The notes beneath the pieces were generated by a model, which ran no database searches, was not told where the DNA came from, and saw only the letters and a program-made list of their open reading frames with translations. Source: Crenobacter intestini (lineage in GTDB: Bacteria > Pseudomonadota > Gammaproteobacteria > Burkholderiales > Chromobacteriaceae). From it: 64,000 bases of DNA. The translations under genes and the position numbers were made by a program. The stretch lies in assembly GCF_004919095.1 (NCBI RefSeq), contig NZ_STGJ01000008.1:95964-159963 (forward strand), read 5' to 3'. This document shows, one piece after another, positions 25,923-36,006 of this stretch. Positions within the stretch are counted from its first letter, which is position 1; the number at the start of each line of letters is the position of its first letter.

Positions 25923-26651
25923 ATGAGCACCACCGTGACCATGCGTCAAATGCTGGAAGCCGGCGTACACTTCGGCCACCAGACCCGCTTCTGGAACCCG
26001 AAGATGGATCAGTACATCTTCGGCAGCCGTAACAAGATCCACATCATCAACCTGGAAAAGACCCTGCCGCTGTTCATCTCGGCACAGGACTACGTTCGTC
26101 GCCTGTCGGCGAACAAGGGTACCGTGATGTTTGTCGGCACCAAGCGTCAGGCGCGTGACATCATCCGCGAAGAAGCATCCCGCGCAGGCGTGCCCTTCGT
26201 CGACCACCGCTGGCTGGGCGGCATGCTGACCAACTACAAGACGGTCAAGCAGTCCATCAAGCGTCTGGAAGAAAAGAGCGCACTGCTCGCCAACGCGGAC
26301 GAAACCGGTTTCAACAAGAAAGAACTGCTGGACCTGCAGCGCGAAGTCGACAAGCTCGAGCGCTCGCTGGGTGGTATCAAGGACATGAAGGGCCTGCCGG
26401 ACGCGATCTTCGTGATCGACACCGGTTACCAGAAGGGCACCATCGTCGAAGCGCAGAAGCTGGGCATCCCGGTGATCGGCGTTGTTGATACCAACAACAA
26501 TCCGGACGGTATCGATTACGTGATCCCGGGTAACGACGACTCCAGCCGTGCGATCCGCCTGTACGCTCGCGGCATCGCTGACGCGGTGCTGGAAGGCCGT
26601 GCACAGGCCATCCAGGAAATCGTCGCCGCCGAACCGGCAGCTGCCGAGTAA
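25923..26651 (+). CDS. rpsB: 30S ribosomal protein S2
   Basis: S2 binds late to the 30S subunit and is needed for S1 attachment. The 242 residues show the family pattern [55 protein letters not shown] and [25 protein letters not shown]. It heads the rpsB-tsf-pyrH-frr series and has its own promoter and a folded leader. Confidence 0.98.
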   Translation: MSTTVTMRQMLEAGVHFGHQTRFWNPKMDQYIFGSRNKIHIINLEKTLPLFISAQDYVRRLSANKGTVMFVGTKRQARDIIREEASRAGVPFVDHRWLGGMLTNYKTVKQSIKRLEEKSALLANADETGFNKKELLDLQREVDKLERSLGGIKDMKGLPDAIFVIDTGYQKGTIVEAQKLGIPVIGVVDTNNNPDGIDYVIPGNDDSSRAIRLYARGIADAVLEGRAQAIQEIVAAEPAAAE

Positions 26652-26662
26652 GCGGATCGGTC

Positions 26663-26685
26663 AAAGGGGCGCAAGCCCCTTTTTT
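26663..26685 (+). terminator. Intercistronic terminator between rpsB and tsf
   Basis: AAAGGGGC (26663-26670) pairs with GCCCCTTT (26675-26682) over a GCAA tetraloop, followed by Ts to 26685. A partial terminator here would lower tsf relative to rpsB. Confidence 0.8.
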
Positions 26686-26726
26686 CCGACCTTGATACCC
26701 GATTTACATAATCCAGGAGATTGAAG

Positions 26727-27593
26727 ATGGCGGACATCACCGCAAAAATGGTTGGCGACCTGCGCGCTGCGACCGGTCTGGGCATGATGGAGTGCAAGAA
26801 GGCACTGGTTGAAGCCGAAGGCGACATGGCCAAGGCTGAAGAAATCCTGCGCATCAAGTCCGGCAACAAGGCTTCCAAGCTGGCCGGCCGTACCGCAGCC
26901 GAAGGCGTGATCGCGACTTTCGTTGAAGGCGGCGTGGGCGCAATGGTTGAAGTGAACTGCGAAACCGACTTTGTCGCCAAGGACGAGACCTTCCTGTCCT
27001 TCGCGCGCGCGGCTGCCGAAGCGGCTGCCAAGGCCAACCCGGCCGACGTCGAGGCGCTGCTCGCTGTTGAAGTGAACGGCCAGAGCGTCGAAGAAATCCG
27101 CAAGGCTGCGATCGCCAAGCTGGGTGAGAACATGAACGTGCGTCGTTTCGCACGCTTCGAAACCACCGGCACCATCGCAACCTACTTGCACGGCGCGAAG
27201 ATCGGCGTGATGGTCGACATCAACGGCGAAGAGGCCATGGGCCGCGACGTCGCGATGCACATCGCCGCTTCCAAGCCGATCTGCGTGTCCAAGGACCAGG
27301 TGCCGGCCGAAACGCTGGAAACCGAACGCCGCATCTACAAAGAGCAGGCGATGGCTGAAGGCAAGCCGGCCGAGATCGCCGAGAAGATGGTCGAAGGCCG
27401 CGTGCGCAAGTACCTGGCCGAAGTGACCCTGCTGGGCCAGCAGTTCGTCAAGAACCCGGACATCACCGTCGAGAAACTGCTCGCTGACGCGAACCAGTCT
27501 GTCAACGCGTTCGCGATGTTCGTGGTCGGCGAAGGCATCGAGAAGAAAGTGGTCGACTACGCGGCTGAAGTCGCTGCGGCTGCCAAGGTCTAA
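26727..27593 (+). CDS. tsf: Translation elongation factor Ts
   Basis: EF-Ts recharges EF-Tu by exchanging GDP for GTP. The 288 residues start at ATG 26727 after AGGAG (a TTG six bases earlier is less likely). The N-terminal motif [18 protein letters not shown], the [29 protein letters not shown] core and the coiled-coil region near the middle are typical. Confidence 0.98.
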   Translation: MADITAKMVGDLRAATGLGMMECKKALVEAEGDMAKAEEILRIKSGNKASKLAGRTAAEGVIATFVEGGVGAMVEVNCETDFVAKDETFLSFARAAAEAAAKANPADVEALLAVEVNGQSVEEIRKAAIAKLGENMNVRRFARFETTGTIATYLHGAKIGVMVDINGEEAMGRDVAMHIAASKPICVSKDQVPAETLETERRIYKEQAMAEGKPAEIAEKMVEGRVRKYLAEVTLLGQQFVKNPDITVEKLLADANQSVNAFAMFVVGEGIEKKVVDYAAEVAAAAKV

Positions 27594-27614
27594 GCGTCAA
27601 GCTGCCTTGAACCG

Positions 27615-27640
27615 ACGGCACCCCGAGGGGTGCCGTTTTG
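27615..27640 (+). terminator. Intercistronic terminator between tsf and pyrH
   Basis: ACGGCACCC pairs with GGGTGCCGT across a CGAG tetraloop (27615-27636), followed by TTTT. The stem is strong and the T-run short, so partial termination is likely. Confidence 0.75.
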
Positions 27641-27678
27641 CAAATATACATACCCAAACCATCCGGACCGAGGTCACC

Positions 27679-28398
27679 ATGAGCCAGACTCCCGCTTACA
27701 AACGCATCCTGCTGAAACTCTCGGGCGAAGCCCTGATGGGGGACGACAGCTACGGCATCAACCGCGCGACGATCGAGGCGATCGTCGGTCAGGTGAAGGA
27801 GGTCGTCGATCTGGGGGTGCAGGTCGGGGTGGTCATCGGCGGCGGCAACATCTTCCGCGGCGTCTCGCAGGCGGCTTCCGGCATGGACCGCGCGACCGCC
27901 GACTACATGGGCATGATGGCGACCGTGATGAACGCGCTGGCGCTGAAGGACGCGATGGAAAACGCCGGCATCATCGCCCGCGTGCAGTCCGCGCTGACCA
28001 TGCAGCAGGTTGCCGAGCCCTATGTGCGCGGCAAGGCGATCCAGTACCTGGAAGAGGGTAAGGTGGTGATCTTCGCCGCCGGTACCGGCAACCCCTTCTT
28101 CACCACGGACACCGCGGCCGCGCTGCGCGGCATGGAAATGAACGTCGACATCATGCTCAAGGCGACCAAGGTCGACGGCGTGTACACCGACGACCCGAAG
28201 AAGAACCCCGAGGCCGTGCGCTACCAGACGCTGACCTTCGACGAGGCGATCGGCCGCAACCTGAAGGTGATGGACGCGACCGCGTTCGCGCTGTGCCGTG
28301 ACCAGGGCCTGAACATCAAGGTGTTCAGCATTTTCAAACAGGGCGCGCTGACCCGGGTCGTGCTTGGCGAAGACGAAGGCACGCTGGTACACTGCTGA
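27679..28398 (+). CDS. pyrH: Uridylate kinase
   Basis: PyrH phosphorylates UMP to UDP for RNA, DNA and cell-wall precursors. The 239 residues start at ATG 27679 ([19 protein letters not shown]). Amino-acid-kinase-fold features are visible: [37 protein letters not shown] and the [16 protein letters not shown] nucleotide region. The distant in-frame start upstream lies inside the terminator region and is unlikely. Confidence 0.97.
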   Translation: MSQTPAYKRILLKLSGEALMGDDSYGINRATIEAIVGQVKEVVDLGVQVGVVIGGGNIFRGVSQAASGMDRATADYMGMMATVMNALALKDAMENAGIIARVQSALTMQQVAEPYVRGKAIQYLEEGKVVIFAAGTGNPFFTTDTAAALRGMEMNVDIMLKATKVDGVYTDDPKKNPEAVRYQTLTFDEAIGRNLKVMDATAFALCRDQGLNIKVFSIFKQGALTRVVLGEDEGTLVHC

Positions 28399-28417
28399 AC
28401 CATTACAGATTTTGACG

Positions 28418-28456
28418 GGCGGAAACGGCGTATCGCCGCTTTCCGCCTTGTTTTTC
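28418..28456 (+). terminator. Intercistronic terminator between pyrH and frr
   Basis: GGCGGAAA (28418-28425) pairs with TTTCCGCC (28440-28447), and CGGCG with CGCCG inside it, with one bulged C. TTGTTTTT follows. Confidence 0.8.
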
Positions 28457-28478
28457 CGATTGAGAAAGTGGAGTGAAC

Positions 28479-29036
28479 ATGATCAACGACGTCAAGAACA
28501 CGGCCGAGCAGAAGATGCAGAAATCGCTCGAGGCCTTCAAGAACGACCTGAACAAGGTCCGTACCGGCCGCGCGCATACCGGCATTCTTGATCACGTCAT
28601 GGTCGATTACTACGGCAACCCGACGCCGGTCAACCAGGTGGCGAACGTCAACCTGATCGACGCGCGCACCATCGGCGTGCAGCCGTGGGAAAAGAACATG
28701 CTTGCCAAGGTAGAGAAGGCGATCCGCGACTGCGACCTCGGCCTGAATCCCGCGTCGATGGGCGACCTGATCCGCGTGCCGATGCCGATGTTGACCGAAG
28801 AGCGCCGCCGCGACCTGATCAAGGTGGTGCGTGGCGAGGCCGAGGGTGCGCGTGTCGCCGTGCGCAACATCCGCCGCGACGCGAACAACGAGCTGAAGAA
28901 CCTGATCAAGGACAAGGCGATCACCGAGGACGACGAGCGCCGCGCGCAGGACGACATCCAGAAGCTGACCGACAAGTACATTGCCGAGGTCGACAAGGCG
29001 CTGGCGGCCAAGGAAACCGACCTGATGGCCGTGTAA
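28479..29036 (+). CDS. frr: Ribosome recycling factor
   Basis: RRF works with EF-G to split post-termination ribosomes. The 185 residues equal the E. coli length. Visible motifs are [25 protein letters not shown], the [26 protein letters not shown] stretch and the [22 protein letters not shown] helix. I start at ATG 28479, preceded by GTGGAG, rather than at a GTG two codons upstream. Confidence 0.98.
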   Translation: MINDVKNTAEQKMQKSLEAFKNDLNKVRTGRAHTGILDHVMVDYYGNPTPVNQVANVNLIDARTIGVQPWEKNMLAKVEKAIRDCDLGLNPASMGDLIRVPMPMLTEERRRDLIKVVRGEAEGARVAVRNIRRDANNELKNLIKDKAITEDDERRAQDDIQKLTDKYIAEVDKALAAKETDLMAV

Positions 29037-29045
29037 GGGGCCGTC

Positions 29046-29795
29046 TTGAACACGACTTCCACCCAGTCGGTGCCGCCGGTTTCGGCGGTGCCGCGCCATA
29101 TCGCGATCATCCTCGACGGCAACGGCCGCTGGGCCAAGAAGCGGCTGCTGCCGCGCGTGGCCGGGCACAAGAAGGGCCTGGACGCCGTGCGGGAGACGGT
29201 CAAGGCCTGCGCCGAGCTCGGCGTCGGCTACCTGACGCTGTTTGCCTTCTCGACAGAGAACTGGCGCCGTCCGCCGGACGAAGTCTCCTTCCTGATGGGG
29301 CTCTTCATAGGCGCACTTGAGCGCGAGGTCGAGCGCCTGGCCGAGCGCAACATCCGCCTGCGGGTGATCGGCGCGCGCGAGCGCTTTGCGCCGGAACTGG
29401 TCGCACGCATCGAGGCGGCCGAGGCGCGCACGGCCGGCAATACCGGCTTGACGCTCTCGATCGCCGCCGACTACGGCGGCCGCTGGGACGTGCTGCAGGC
29501 GGTCAACCGCCTGATCGCCGAGGGTGTGCGCGAAATCGACGAGGCCAAGCTGTATGGCCAGCTGTCGCTGGGCGATGCACCCGAGCCCGACCTTTTCATT
29601 CGTACCGGCGGCGAGCAGCGCATCAGCAACTTCCTGTTGTGGCAGCTTGCCTACACCGAACTGTATTTCACCGACCTGCTGTGGCCCGACTTCGACCGTA
29701 GCGCGCTGGACGCCGCGCTCGCGTCTTACCGTGCGCGCGAGCGGCGTTTTGGCCGCACCAGCGAACAGCTGCCGCCCGAGGCGCAGCGAGGCTGA
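29046..29795 (+). CDS. uppS: Undecaprenyl diphosphate synthase
   Basis: UppS extends farnesyl diphosphate with eight isopentenyl units to make the lipid carrier for peptidoglycan and O-antigen. The 249 residues include the catalytic [16 protein letters not shown] (Asp24), SFLMGLF, and the [23 protein letters not shown] substrate region. No ATG lies before this core. TTG 29046 is favoured because AAGGGG sits 5-10 bases upstream; GTG codons at 29070 and 29088 are alternatives. It follows frr by 9 bp. Confidence 0.94.
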   Translation: MNTTSTQSVPPVSAVPRHIAIILDGNGRWAKKRLLPRVAGHKKGLDAVRETVKACAELGVGYLTLFAFSTENWRRPPDEVSFLMGLFIGALEREVERLAERNIRLRVIGARERFAPELVARIEAAEARTAGNTGLTLSIAADYGGRWDVLQAVNRLIAEGVREIDEAKLYGQLSLGDAPEPDLFIRTGGEQRISNFLLWQLAYTELYFTDLLWPDFDRSALDAALASYRARERRFGRTSEQLPPEAQRG

Positions 29796-29796
29796 C

Positions 29797-30594
29797 ATGC
29801 TCAAGACCCGCATCCTGACCGCCCTTGTCCTGCTGCCGATAATGCTATATGCATTGTTTGCGCTGCCGCCGGCTGCCTGGGCGGCCTTCTCCTGGCTGAT
29901 CGTCGTCGTCGCCCTGTGGGAGTTCACCCGCATGGCCGCGATTGGCGGTGCGCTGCGCTGGGGTTACCTCGCGGTATCGACGGCTCTGGCCGGCGCGGCC
30001 TGGTCCACCGGTTTCCAATTGCCTGCCGCCGCGCAGTGGGCGGTGCTCGCTTTCTGGCTGGTAGGCGCGCCGATGTGGCTTGCCAGGCGCTGGGTGCTGG
30101 GTTCGGGCGCGCGCGCGATGCTGCTGGGCTGGCTGATGCTGCTGCCTTGCTGGTTCGCGCTGGTGGGCTTGCGCCCGAAGCCTGATGCAGGGTTGTCCTT
30201 GCTTGCAGTGATGGGCCTCGTATGGGTGGCCGACGTCGCCGCGTACTTCTCCGGCAAGGCCTTCGGCCGCAGGAAACTCGCGCCGGCGATCAGCCCGGGC
30301 AAGAGCTGGGAAGGCGTGTACGGCGCGCTCATCGCCGTGTGCGTCTATACGGTGCTGGTTACCCGGCTGGGCTGGGTGCAGGTGGCCCTGCCGCTCTCGG
30401 CGCTGTTGCCGGTCGCGCTCGCCTTGACCGCGGTCAGCGTCGAGGGTGACCTGCTCGAGTCCTGGTTCAAGCGTTCGGCGGGCATCAAGGACAGCAGCGC
30501 ACTCTTGCCCGGCCACGGCGGCGTCTACGACCGCATCGACAGCCTGATCGCCGTGCTGGCCGTCACCCACGCGCTGCTGGTGCTGTTCGGCTGA
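29797..30594 (+). CDS. cdsA: Phosphatidate cytidylyltransferase
   Basis: CdsA makes CDP-diacylglycerol from phosphatidate and CTP, the branch point to all phospholipids. The 265 residues have about seven membrane helices. The C-terminal CDP-alcohol signature is intact ([20 protein letters not shown] followed by DSL), and the preceding [25 protein letters not shown] motif binds CTP/metal. It starts 1 bp after uppS and is translationally coupled. Confidence 0.95.
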   Translation: MLKTRILTALVLLPIMLYALFALPPAAWAAFSWLIVVVALWEFTRMAAIGGALRWGYLAVSTALAGAAWSTGFQLPAAAQWAVLAFWLVGAPMWLARRWVLGSGARAMLLGWLMLLPCWFALVGLRPKPDAGLSLLAVMGLVWVADVAAYFSGKAFGRRKLAPAISPGKSWEGVYGALIAVCVYTVLVTRLGWVQVALPLSALLPVALALTAVSVEGDLLESWFKRSAGIKDSSALLPGHGGVYDRIDSLIAVLAVTHALLVLFG

Positions 30595-30607
30595 CAAGGA
30601 ATCCCTC

Positions 30608-31786
30608 ATGACACTCGGCGTTACCGTACTGGGCGCGACCGGCAGCATAGGTTGCAGCACGCTCGACGTGCTCGCGCTGCACCCCGAGCGCTACCACGTG
30701 GTCGCGCTGACCGGCTTCTCGCAACTGGACAGGCTGGCCGCCCAGTGCGTGCGTTTTTCGGCCCGCTTCGCGGTCGTCCCCGACGACGCGGGCGCGCGGC
30801 GCCTGCGCACGCTGCTGGCGGAAGCCGACTGCGCCACCGAGGTGCTGTGTGGCGAGGATGCGCTGTGCCGCGTCGCCGCCCTAGACGAGACTGACGTGGT
30901 GATGGCGGCCATCGTCGGCGCGGCGGGGCTCGCGCCCTCGATGGCCGCGGTGCGTGCGGGCAAGCGCGTGCTGCTCGCCAACAAGGAGTCGCTGGTGGTT
31001 GCCGGCGCGCTCTTCATGCGCGAGGTGGCGCGCTGCGGCGCGACGCTGTTGCCGGTGGACAGCGAGCACAACGCGATCTTCCAGTCCTTGCCGGCCGCGT
31101 GGTCGGGCGACATGCGCGCCGCCGGCGTCGAGAAACTGGTGCTGACCGCCTCCGGCGGCCCGTTCCGTACCTGGGGCGCAGACGCGATCGCGCGGGCGAC
31201 GCCCGAGGCGGCGTGCGCGCACCCGAACTGGTCGATGGGGCGCAAGATCTCGGTCGACTCGGCGAGCCTGATGAACAAGGGGCTCGAGCTGATCGAGGCG
31301 CGCTGGCTGTTTGATGTGCCGGCCGCCGACATCGAGGTCGTCGTCCACCCGCAAAGCGTGATCCACTCGATGGTGCGCTACCGTGACGGCTCGGTGATCG
31401 CCGAGCTTGGCGAGCCCGACATGAAGACGCCGATCGCCTGCGCGCTGGCCTGGCCCGAGCGTATCCGGGCGGACGTCGCGCCGCTCGACTTCATGGCGCT
31501 CTCCGGGCTCACCTTCGAGGCGCCGGACCTTGCGCGCTTCCCCTGTCTGCGCCTGGCCTACCAGGCGCTGGAGGCGGGCGGGGATGCGACCTGCGTACTC
31601 AACGCCGCCAACGAGGTCGCGGTCGCCGCCTTCCTCGAGCGGCGCATCCCGTTCTCCGGCATCCCCGCGCTGATCGAGGACGCGCTCGCCACGCAGGACC
31701 TTATCGCTAGCGGCTCGGTCGACGCGCTGCTCGCGCGCGACGCCGAAGTGCGCGCGTGGGCCTGGCAACGGATCGCCGCATGCTGA
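30608..31786 (+). CDS. dxr: 1-deoxy-D-xylulose 5-phosphate reductoisomerase
   Basis: Dxr converts DXP to MEP using NADPH in the non-mevalonate isoprenoid pathway. The 392 residues match the family. An N-terminal NADPH site, [10 protein letters not shown] (about 9-18), is followed by [10 protein letters not shown], the metal/substrate motif [22 protein letters not shown] and [15 protein letters not shown]. Dxs for the preceding step is encoded in the same window at 54-56 kb. Confidence 0.97.
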   Translation: MTLGVTVLGATGSIGCSTLDVLALHPERYHVVALTGFSQLDRLAAQCVRFSARFAVVPDDAGARRLRTLLAEADCATEVLCGEDALCRVAALDETDVVMAAIVGAAGLAPSMAAVRAGKRVLLANKESLVVAGALFMREVARCGATLLPVDSEHNAIFQSLPAAWSGDMRAAGVEKLVLTASGGPFRTWGADAIARATPEAACAHPNWSMGRKISVDSASLMNKGLELIEARWLFDVPAADIEVVVHPQSVIHSMVRYRDGSVIAELGEPDMKTPIACALAWPERIRADVAPLDFMALSGLTFEAPDLARFPCLRLAYQALEAGGDATCVLNAANEVAVAAFLERRIPFSGIPALIEDALATQDLIASGSVDALLARDAEVRAWAWQRIAAC

Positions 31787-33120
31787 CCGTCGTCGCCTTC
31801 CTGGTCGCGATCGGCGTGCTGGTGACCGTGCACGAATTCGGCCACTACCTGGTCGCGCGCTGGTGCGGCGTGAAGGTGTTGCGCTTCTCGATCGGCTTCG
31901 GCAAGCCGATCTTGCGCTTCGTGCGCGGCGGCACCGAGTGGGTGGTCGCGCTGGTGCCCCTGGGCGGTTACGTGAAGATGCTCGACGAGCGCGAAGGGCC
32001 GGTCGACGCGGCCGAGCGCAGCCAGGCCTTCAACACGCAGTCCGTGTTCAAGCGTATCGCGATCGTGGTCGCCGGTCCGCTCGCCAACTTCCTGACGGCG
32101 ATCGTCCTTTTTTACGCGGTGCTGCTGCCCGGCGGCGAGACGCTGGCGCCGCGCGTGGGCATGGTGGTGCCGCAAAGCGCCGCGTCGGCGGCGGGCCTGT
32201 TGCCGGGGGACACCGTGCGCGCCGTCAACGGCGAGCCGGTGGCGGACTGGGACGCACTGCGCTCGGCGATGGCCGAAGGGGTCGGCAGCGCGGGGCAACT
32301 CGTCGTCGAAGTCGAACGCGGCCAGCGGGTGCTCAACCTGCCGGTCGACCTCGAACGCTTCGGCCTGACGCGGCTGGACGAAAAGACCGTCGGCCGGATC
32401 GGCGTGCTGCCGCAGCGCTTCCTGCCCAAGATCGCGTTTGTAGAGCCCGGTGGCGCCGCCGAGCAGGCGGGGCTGGCCAAGGGCGACATATTGAAGACGC
32501 TGGACGGCCGTACCGTCGCCGGCTGGGGTGAATGGGTGGTGGCGATCCAGAACAGGCCAGGCCAGTTGATGCAGGTCGGCGTCGAGCGCGCCGGGCGCAC
32601 GCTGCAGCTTGCGCTGCGACCTGCGTCCGTCGAGGCGGGCGGCGTCGTGCAGGGGCGGATCGGCGCCGCGCCGGCGCTCGACGAGGCGTGGCTCGCCAGC
32701 TTGCGCCGCCCGGTCGATTACGGCGTTTTCGGCGCGCTGGTGCAGGCGGTTGAGCGCACCTGGCGGATGTCGGCGCAGACCCTCAAGATGATGGGCGGCA
32801 TGTTCGTCGGCCAGGTCTCGCTCGACGCGATCAGCGGGCCGCTGACCATCGCCGACTACGCTGGCAAGACGGCCAGCATGGGCTGGCAGAGCTACCTCTC
32901 CTTCATGGCGGTGATCAGCGTCAGCCTCGGGGTGCTCAACCTGCTCCCCGTACCCGTGCTGGATGGGGGGCACTTGCTGTATTATGTCGCGGAATTGGTC
33001 AGGGGGCGTCCCTTGAGCGAACGCGCCCAGCAGATCGGGCAGCGGCTGGGCTTAGCCCTGATCCTGACACTGATGATGATTGCCCTTTTTAATGATCTGG
33101 GCCGAATGCTCGGAGGCTGA
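31780..33120 (+). CDS. rseP: Inner-membrane zinc metalloprotease RseP
   Basis: RseP is a site-2-type protease that cleaves anti-sigma factor RseA and remnant signal peptides within the membrane. The 446 residues start at the ATG overlapping the dxr stop (ATGCTGA). HEFGH (18-22) lies in the first helix, two PDZ domains occupy about 115-300, and the LDGGHL motif near the C-terminus supplies the third zinc ligand Asp. The arrangement dxr-rseP-bamA is standard. Confidence 0.96.
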   Translation: MLTVVAFLVAIGVLVTVHEFGHYLVARWCGVKVLRFSIGFGKPILRFVRGGTEWVVALVPLGGYVKMLDEREGPVDAAERSQAFNTQSVFKRIAIVVAGPLANFLTAIVLFYAVLLPGGETLAPRVGMVVPQSAASAAGLLPGDTVRAVNGEPVADWDALRSAMAEGVGSAGQLVVEVERGQRVLNLPVDLERFGLTRLDEKTVGRIGVLPQRFLPKIAFVEPGGAAEQAGLAKGDILKTLDGRTVAGWGEWVVAIQNRPGQLMQVGVERAGRTLQLALRPASVEAGGVVQGRIGAAPALDEAWLASLRRPVDYGVFGALVQAVERTWRMSAQTLKMMGGMFVGQVSLDAISGPLTIADYAGKTASMGWQSYLSFMAVISVSLGVLNLLPVPVLDGGHLLYYVAELVRGRPLSERAQQIGQRLGLALILTLMMIALFNDLGRMLGG

Positions 33121-33127
33121 TAATCGA

Positions 33128-35428
33128 ATGAAATCCAAAACGCTCGTCGCCGCGCTCGCGCTGGCGTTCGCCGCCACCGGCGCCCACGCCGACGCAAGTT
33201 TCGTGATCAAGGACATCCGGGTTGAAGGGCTGCAGCGGACCGAGCCGGGCACCGTGTTCAGCTACCTCCCCGTCAAGGTCGGCGACACCTTCGACCAGCA
33301 GAAGGCGTCCGAGGCGATCAAGTCGCTGTTCGCGACCGGCTTCTTCAACGACGTGCGCGTCGAGCACGAGGGCGACGTGGTGATCGTCGCCGTGTCCGAA
33401 CGCCCGGTCGTCGCGCAACTGACCGTCGACGGCGCCAAGGAATTCGACAAGGAACAGCTGAAGAAGGCGCTGAAGGATAACGGCCTCGCCGACGGGCGCA
33501 TCTTCGACCAGGCGCTGCTTGACCAGGCGGTGCAGGAACTCAAGCGCCAATACTACAGCCGCGGTAAGTACTCGGTCGAGATCACGCCGACCGTCACCCG
33601 CCTCGACCGCAACCGTGTCGCGGTGCGGCTGGACATCACCGAAGGCGTGACCGCCAAGATCCGCGCGATCAACATCGTCGGCGCGCGCGACTTCGACCAG
33701 GACACGCTGCTCGAGGAGTTCTCGCTCGCGCCGTCCGGCTGGATGAGCTGGATCGCACGGGACGACCAGTACTCCAAGCAGAAACTGTCGGCCGACCTCG
33801 AGAAGCTCAAGGCCTTCTACCAGAACCAGGGCTACGCCGAATTCAATATCGAGTCGACGCAGGTGTCGATCAGCGCGGACAAGCAGGACGTCTACCTGAC
33901 CGTCAACGTGACCGAGGGCAAGCCGTTCAAGGTCGGCAAGACCAAGCTGGCGGGCGACCTCAAGGTACCCGAGGCGGAACTGCTGCCGCTGGTGACCGTG
34001 AAGGAGGGCGAATTGTTTGCCCGCGAGAAGGTCAACGACACCGTCGCCGCCATCTCCGACAAGCTTGGCGCCGAGGGTTACGCGTTTGCCAACGTCAACG
34101 TGGTGCCGGAACTCGACCGCGAGCACCAGGTGGTCGGGCTGACCTTCTTCGTCGACCCGGGCCGCAAGACCTATGTGCGCCGCGTGAGCATCGCCGGTAA
34201 TACCCGCACCCGCGACGAGGTGATCCGCCGCGAACTGCGGCAGCTCGAGGCCGCGCCCTACGACTCGGCGGCGATCAAGCGCAGCAAGGAGCGCCTGGAG
34301 CTTCTCGGCTACTTCGACACCGTCAACATCGAGACGCCGCCGGTCACCGAGACTGCCGACCAGGTCGACATGAACATCTCTGTCAAGGAGCGCCCGACCG
34401 GCAGCATCCAGGCCGGCGTCGGCTTCGTGCAGGGCGAAGGCCTGCAGCTGTCCGCCTCGGTGTCGCAAAGCAACGTGCTGGGTTCGGGCAAGTCGGTCGC
34501 CGTCGCCTTCTCCAACGGCAAGTCGAACAAGCAGGCGTCGATCTCGTTCACCGACCCGTACTTCACGCCGGACGGCGTGAGCCTGGGTTACGATCTCTAC
34601 CACCGCGTGTACGACCCGGACGCGGTCGACCAGAGCCGCTACAAGAGCAAGACCACCGGTTTCGGCCTGCGCATGGGCGTGCCGCTGACCGAATACGACC
34701 GGGTCAACCTCGGCCTCGGCGCGGAGAATACCAAGCTGACCCTGTTCGAGGACAGCCCGAACCGCTACAAGGAGTTCGTCGAGAAGTATGGCCCGGATAA
34801 CACCACGCTGACCGGCAGCGCGAGCTGGGGTCGTGACACCCGCGACAGCGCCCTGTGGCCAACCCGCGGCGGTGTGTTGGGCACCCGCCTGGAGGCAGGC
34901 CTGCCTGGCGGCGACATCCAGTTCTACCGCGTCACCGGCAACGCGACCTGGTTCTACCCGTTGAGCAAAACCTTCGTGCTGGCGACCAGCGCCGAGGCAG
35001 GCTTCGTCAACGGCTACGGCAAGACGCCGGACGTGCCGTTCTTCCAGAACTTCTACCTCGGCGGTATCGGTTCGGTGCGCGGCTTCGACAACGGCTCGCT
35101 GGGCCCGAACGCCGACGACGACAACGACGGCGAGACCGACTACCTCGGCGGTACCCGCAAGGTCAACGGCAGCGTGGAGTTGCTGTTCCCGTTCCCTGGC
35201 ATGAAGGACAACCGCTCGGTACGTACCAGCGTGTTCTTCGACGCGGGCACCGTGTGGGACCCGAAGGAAGCCGGCGGCGCGTCCGACTACCTGCGTTATT
35301 CGACCGGCCTTGCGCTGGCGTGGCTGTCGCCGGTCGGCCCGATGAAGTTCAGTTATGCGTTCCCGCTGAAGAAGGAAGAGGGCGACAAGCTGCAGCGCTT
35401 CCAGTTCACGCTGGGAACCGTGTTCTAA
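33128..35428 (+). CDS. bamA: Outer membrane protein assembly factor BamA
   Basis: BamA is the Omp85 core of the BAM complex that inserts beta-barrel proteins. The 766 residues start at ATG 33128 with a signal peptide (cut after AHA, about residue 21). Five POTRA domains occupy about 25-420, and a 16-strand barrel follows, including the conserved IGSVRGF-type GGIGSVRGFDNGSLGP loop. The C-terminus ends QFTLGTVF, with terminal Phe as the barrel signature. rseP lies 7 bp upstream and skp 15 bp downstream. Confidence 0.97.
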   Translation: MKSKTLVAALALAFAATGAHADASFVIKDIRVEGLQRTEPGTVFSYLPVKVGDTFDQQKASEAIKSLFATGFFNDVRVEHEGDVVIVAVSERPVVAQLTVDGAKEFDKEQLKKALKDNGLADGRIFDQALLDQAVQELKRQYYSRGKYSVEITPTVTRLDRNRVAVRLDITEGVTAKIRAINIVGARDFDQDTLLEEFSLAPSGWMSWIARDDQYSKQKLSADLEKLKAFYQNQGYAEFNIESTQVSISADKQDVYLTVNVTEGKPFKVGKTKLAGDLKVPEAELLPLVTVKEGELFAREKVNDTVAAISDKLGAEGYAFANVNVVPELDREHQVVGLTFFVDPGRKTYVRRVSIAGNTRTRDEVIRRELRQLEAAPYDSAAIKRSKERLELLGYFDTVNIETPPVTETADQVDMNISVKERPTGSIQAGVGFVQGEGLQLSASVSQSNVLGSGKSVAVAFSNGKSNKQASISFTDPYFTPDGVSLGYDLYHRVYDPDAVDQSRYKSKTTGFGLRMGVPLTEYDRVNLGLGAENTKLTLFEDSPNRYKEFVEKYGPDNTTLTGSASWGRDTRDSALWPTRGGVLGTRLEAGLPGGDIQFYRVTGNATWFYPLSKTFVLATSAEAGFVNGYGKTPDVPFFQNFYLGGIGSVRGFDNGSLGPNADDDNDGETDYLGGTRKVNGSVELLFPFPGMKDNRSVRTSVFFDAGTVWDPKEAGGASDYLRYSTGLALAWLSPVGPMKFSYAFPLKKEEGDKLQRFQFTLGTVF

Positions 35429-35443
35429 GCAAGGAGAGCCCAG

Positions 35444-35926
35444 ATGAAAAAGCATGTGCTGCTATTGGTGGCCGCGCTGGGCGCGGCCATGCCGGCACTG
35501 GCGGCCGAGTTCAAGTTCGGCTATGTGAAGATCGAGCGTATCTACAGCGAATCGGCGCCGGCCTTGGCCGCGCAGAAGAAGCTCGAGCGCGAGTTCGCGC
35601 CGCGCGAGACCGAGCTCAAGCGGATGGCCGAGCGGGCGAAGGCCCTGCAGGCGCAGCTTGGCAAGAAAATCGACGACGCGGCGCGGCGCGCGCAGGAGCG
35701 CGAGCTCTCCGCGCTCGAGCGCGAGTACCAGGCCAAACTGCGAGAATTCCGCGACGATTTGAACCAGCGCCGCAATGAGGAATTCGCATCGGTGCAGGAG
35801 CGGGCCAACCGCATCGTGCGACTGATCGCCGAGCGCGAGCAGTACGACCTGATCCTGCAGGACGCGGTCTACGTGAACCCCAAGCTCGACATCACGCCGA
35901 GGGTGCTCAAGGAACTCGAACGCTGA
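35444..35926 (+). CDS. skp: Periplasmic chaperone Skp (OmpH family)
   Basis: Skp traps unfolded outer-membrane proteins as a jellyfish-shaped trimer. The 160 residues have a signal peptide ending ALAAE (about residue 21), then GYVKIERIYSESAPALAAQKKLEREF and long charged helices rich in Arg/Glu, consistent with coiled-coil tentacles. It follows bamA by 15 bp and precedes lpxD, as in many proteobacteria. Confidence 0.92.
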   Translation: MKKHVLLLVAALGAAMPALAAEFKFGYVKIERIYSESAPALAAQKKLEREFAPRETELKRMAERAKALQAQLGKKIDDAARRAQERELSALEREYQAKLREFRDDLNQRRNEEFASVQERANRIVRLIAEREQYDLILQDAVYVNPKLDITPRVLKELER

Positions 35927-35947
35927 GCGGCCTTTATTAGTGACCAC

Positions 35948-35995
35948 AGCCCGCCGCTGGCGGGCTTAACAGCGAGAGCCGACGCAAGTCGGCTT
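35948..35995 (+). promoter_or_regulatory. Two tandem hairpins between skp and lpxD
   Basis: AGCCCGCC/GGCGGGCT (35948-35955 with 35959-35966) is followed by AGCCGAC/GTCGGCT (35977-35983 with 35988-35994) with a GCAA tetraloop. Neither has a good T-run. They may slow or stabilise the transcript at the chaperone to lipid A boundary. Confidence 0.45.
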
Positions 35996-36006
35996 TGTTG
36001 CGCAAG

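Noticed and set aside
33089-35455. Long minus-strand frame opposite bamA
   Set aside because: Shadow frame. The plus strand encodes an intact BamA with signal peptide and terminal Phe.
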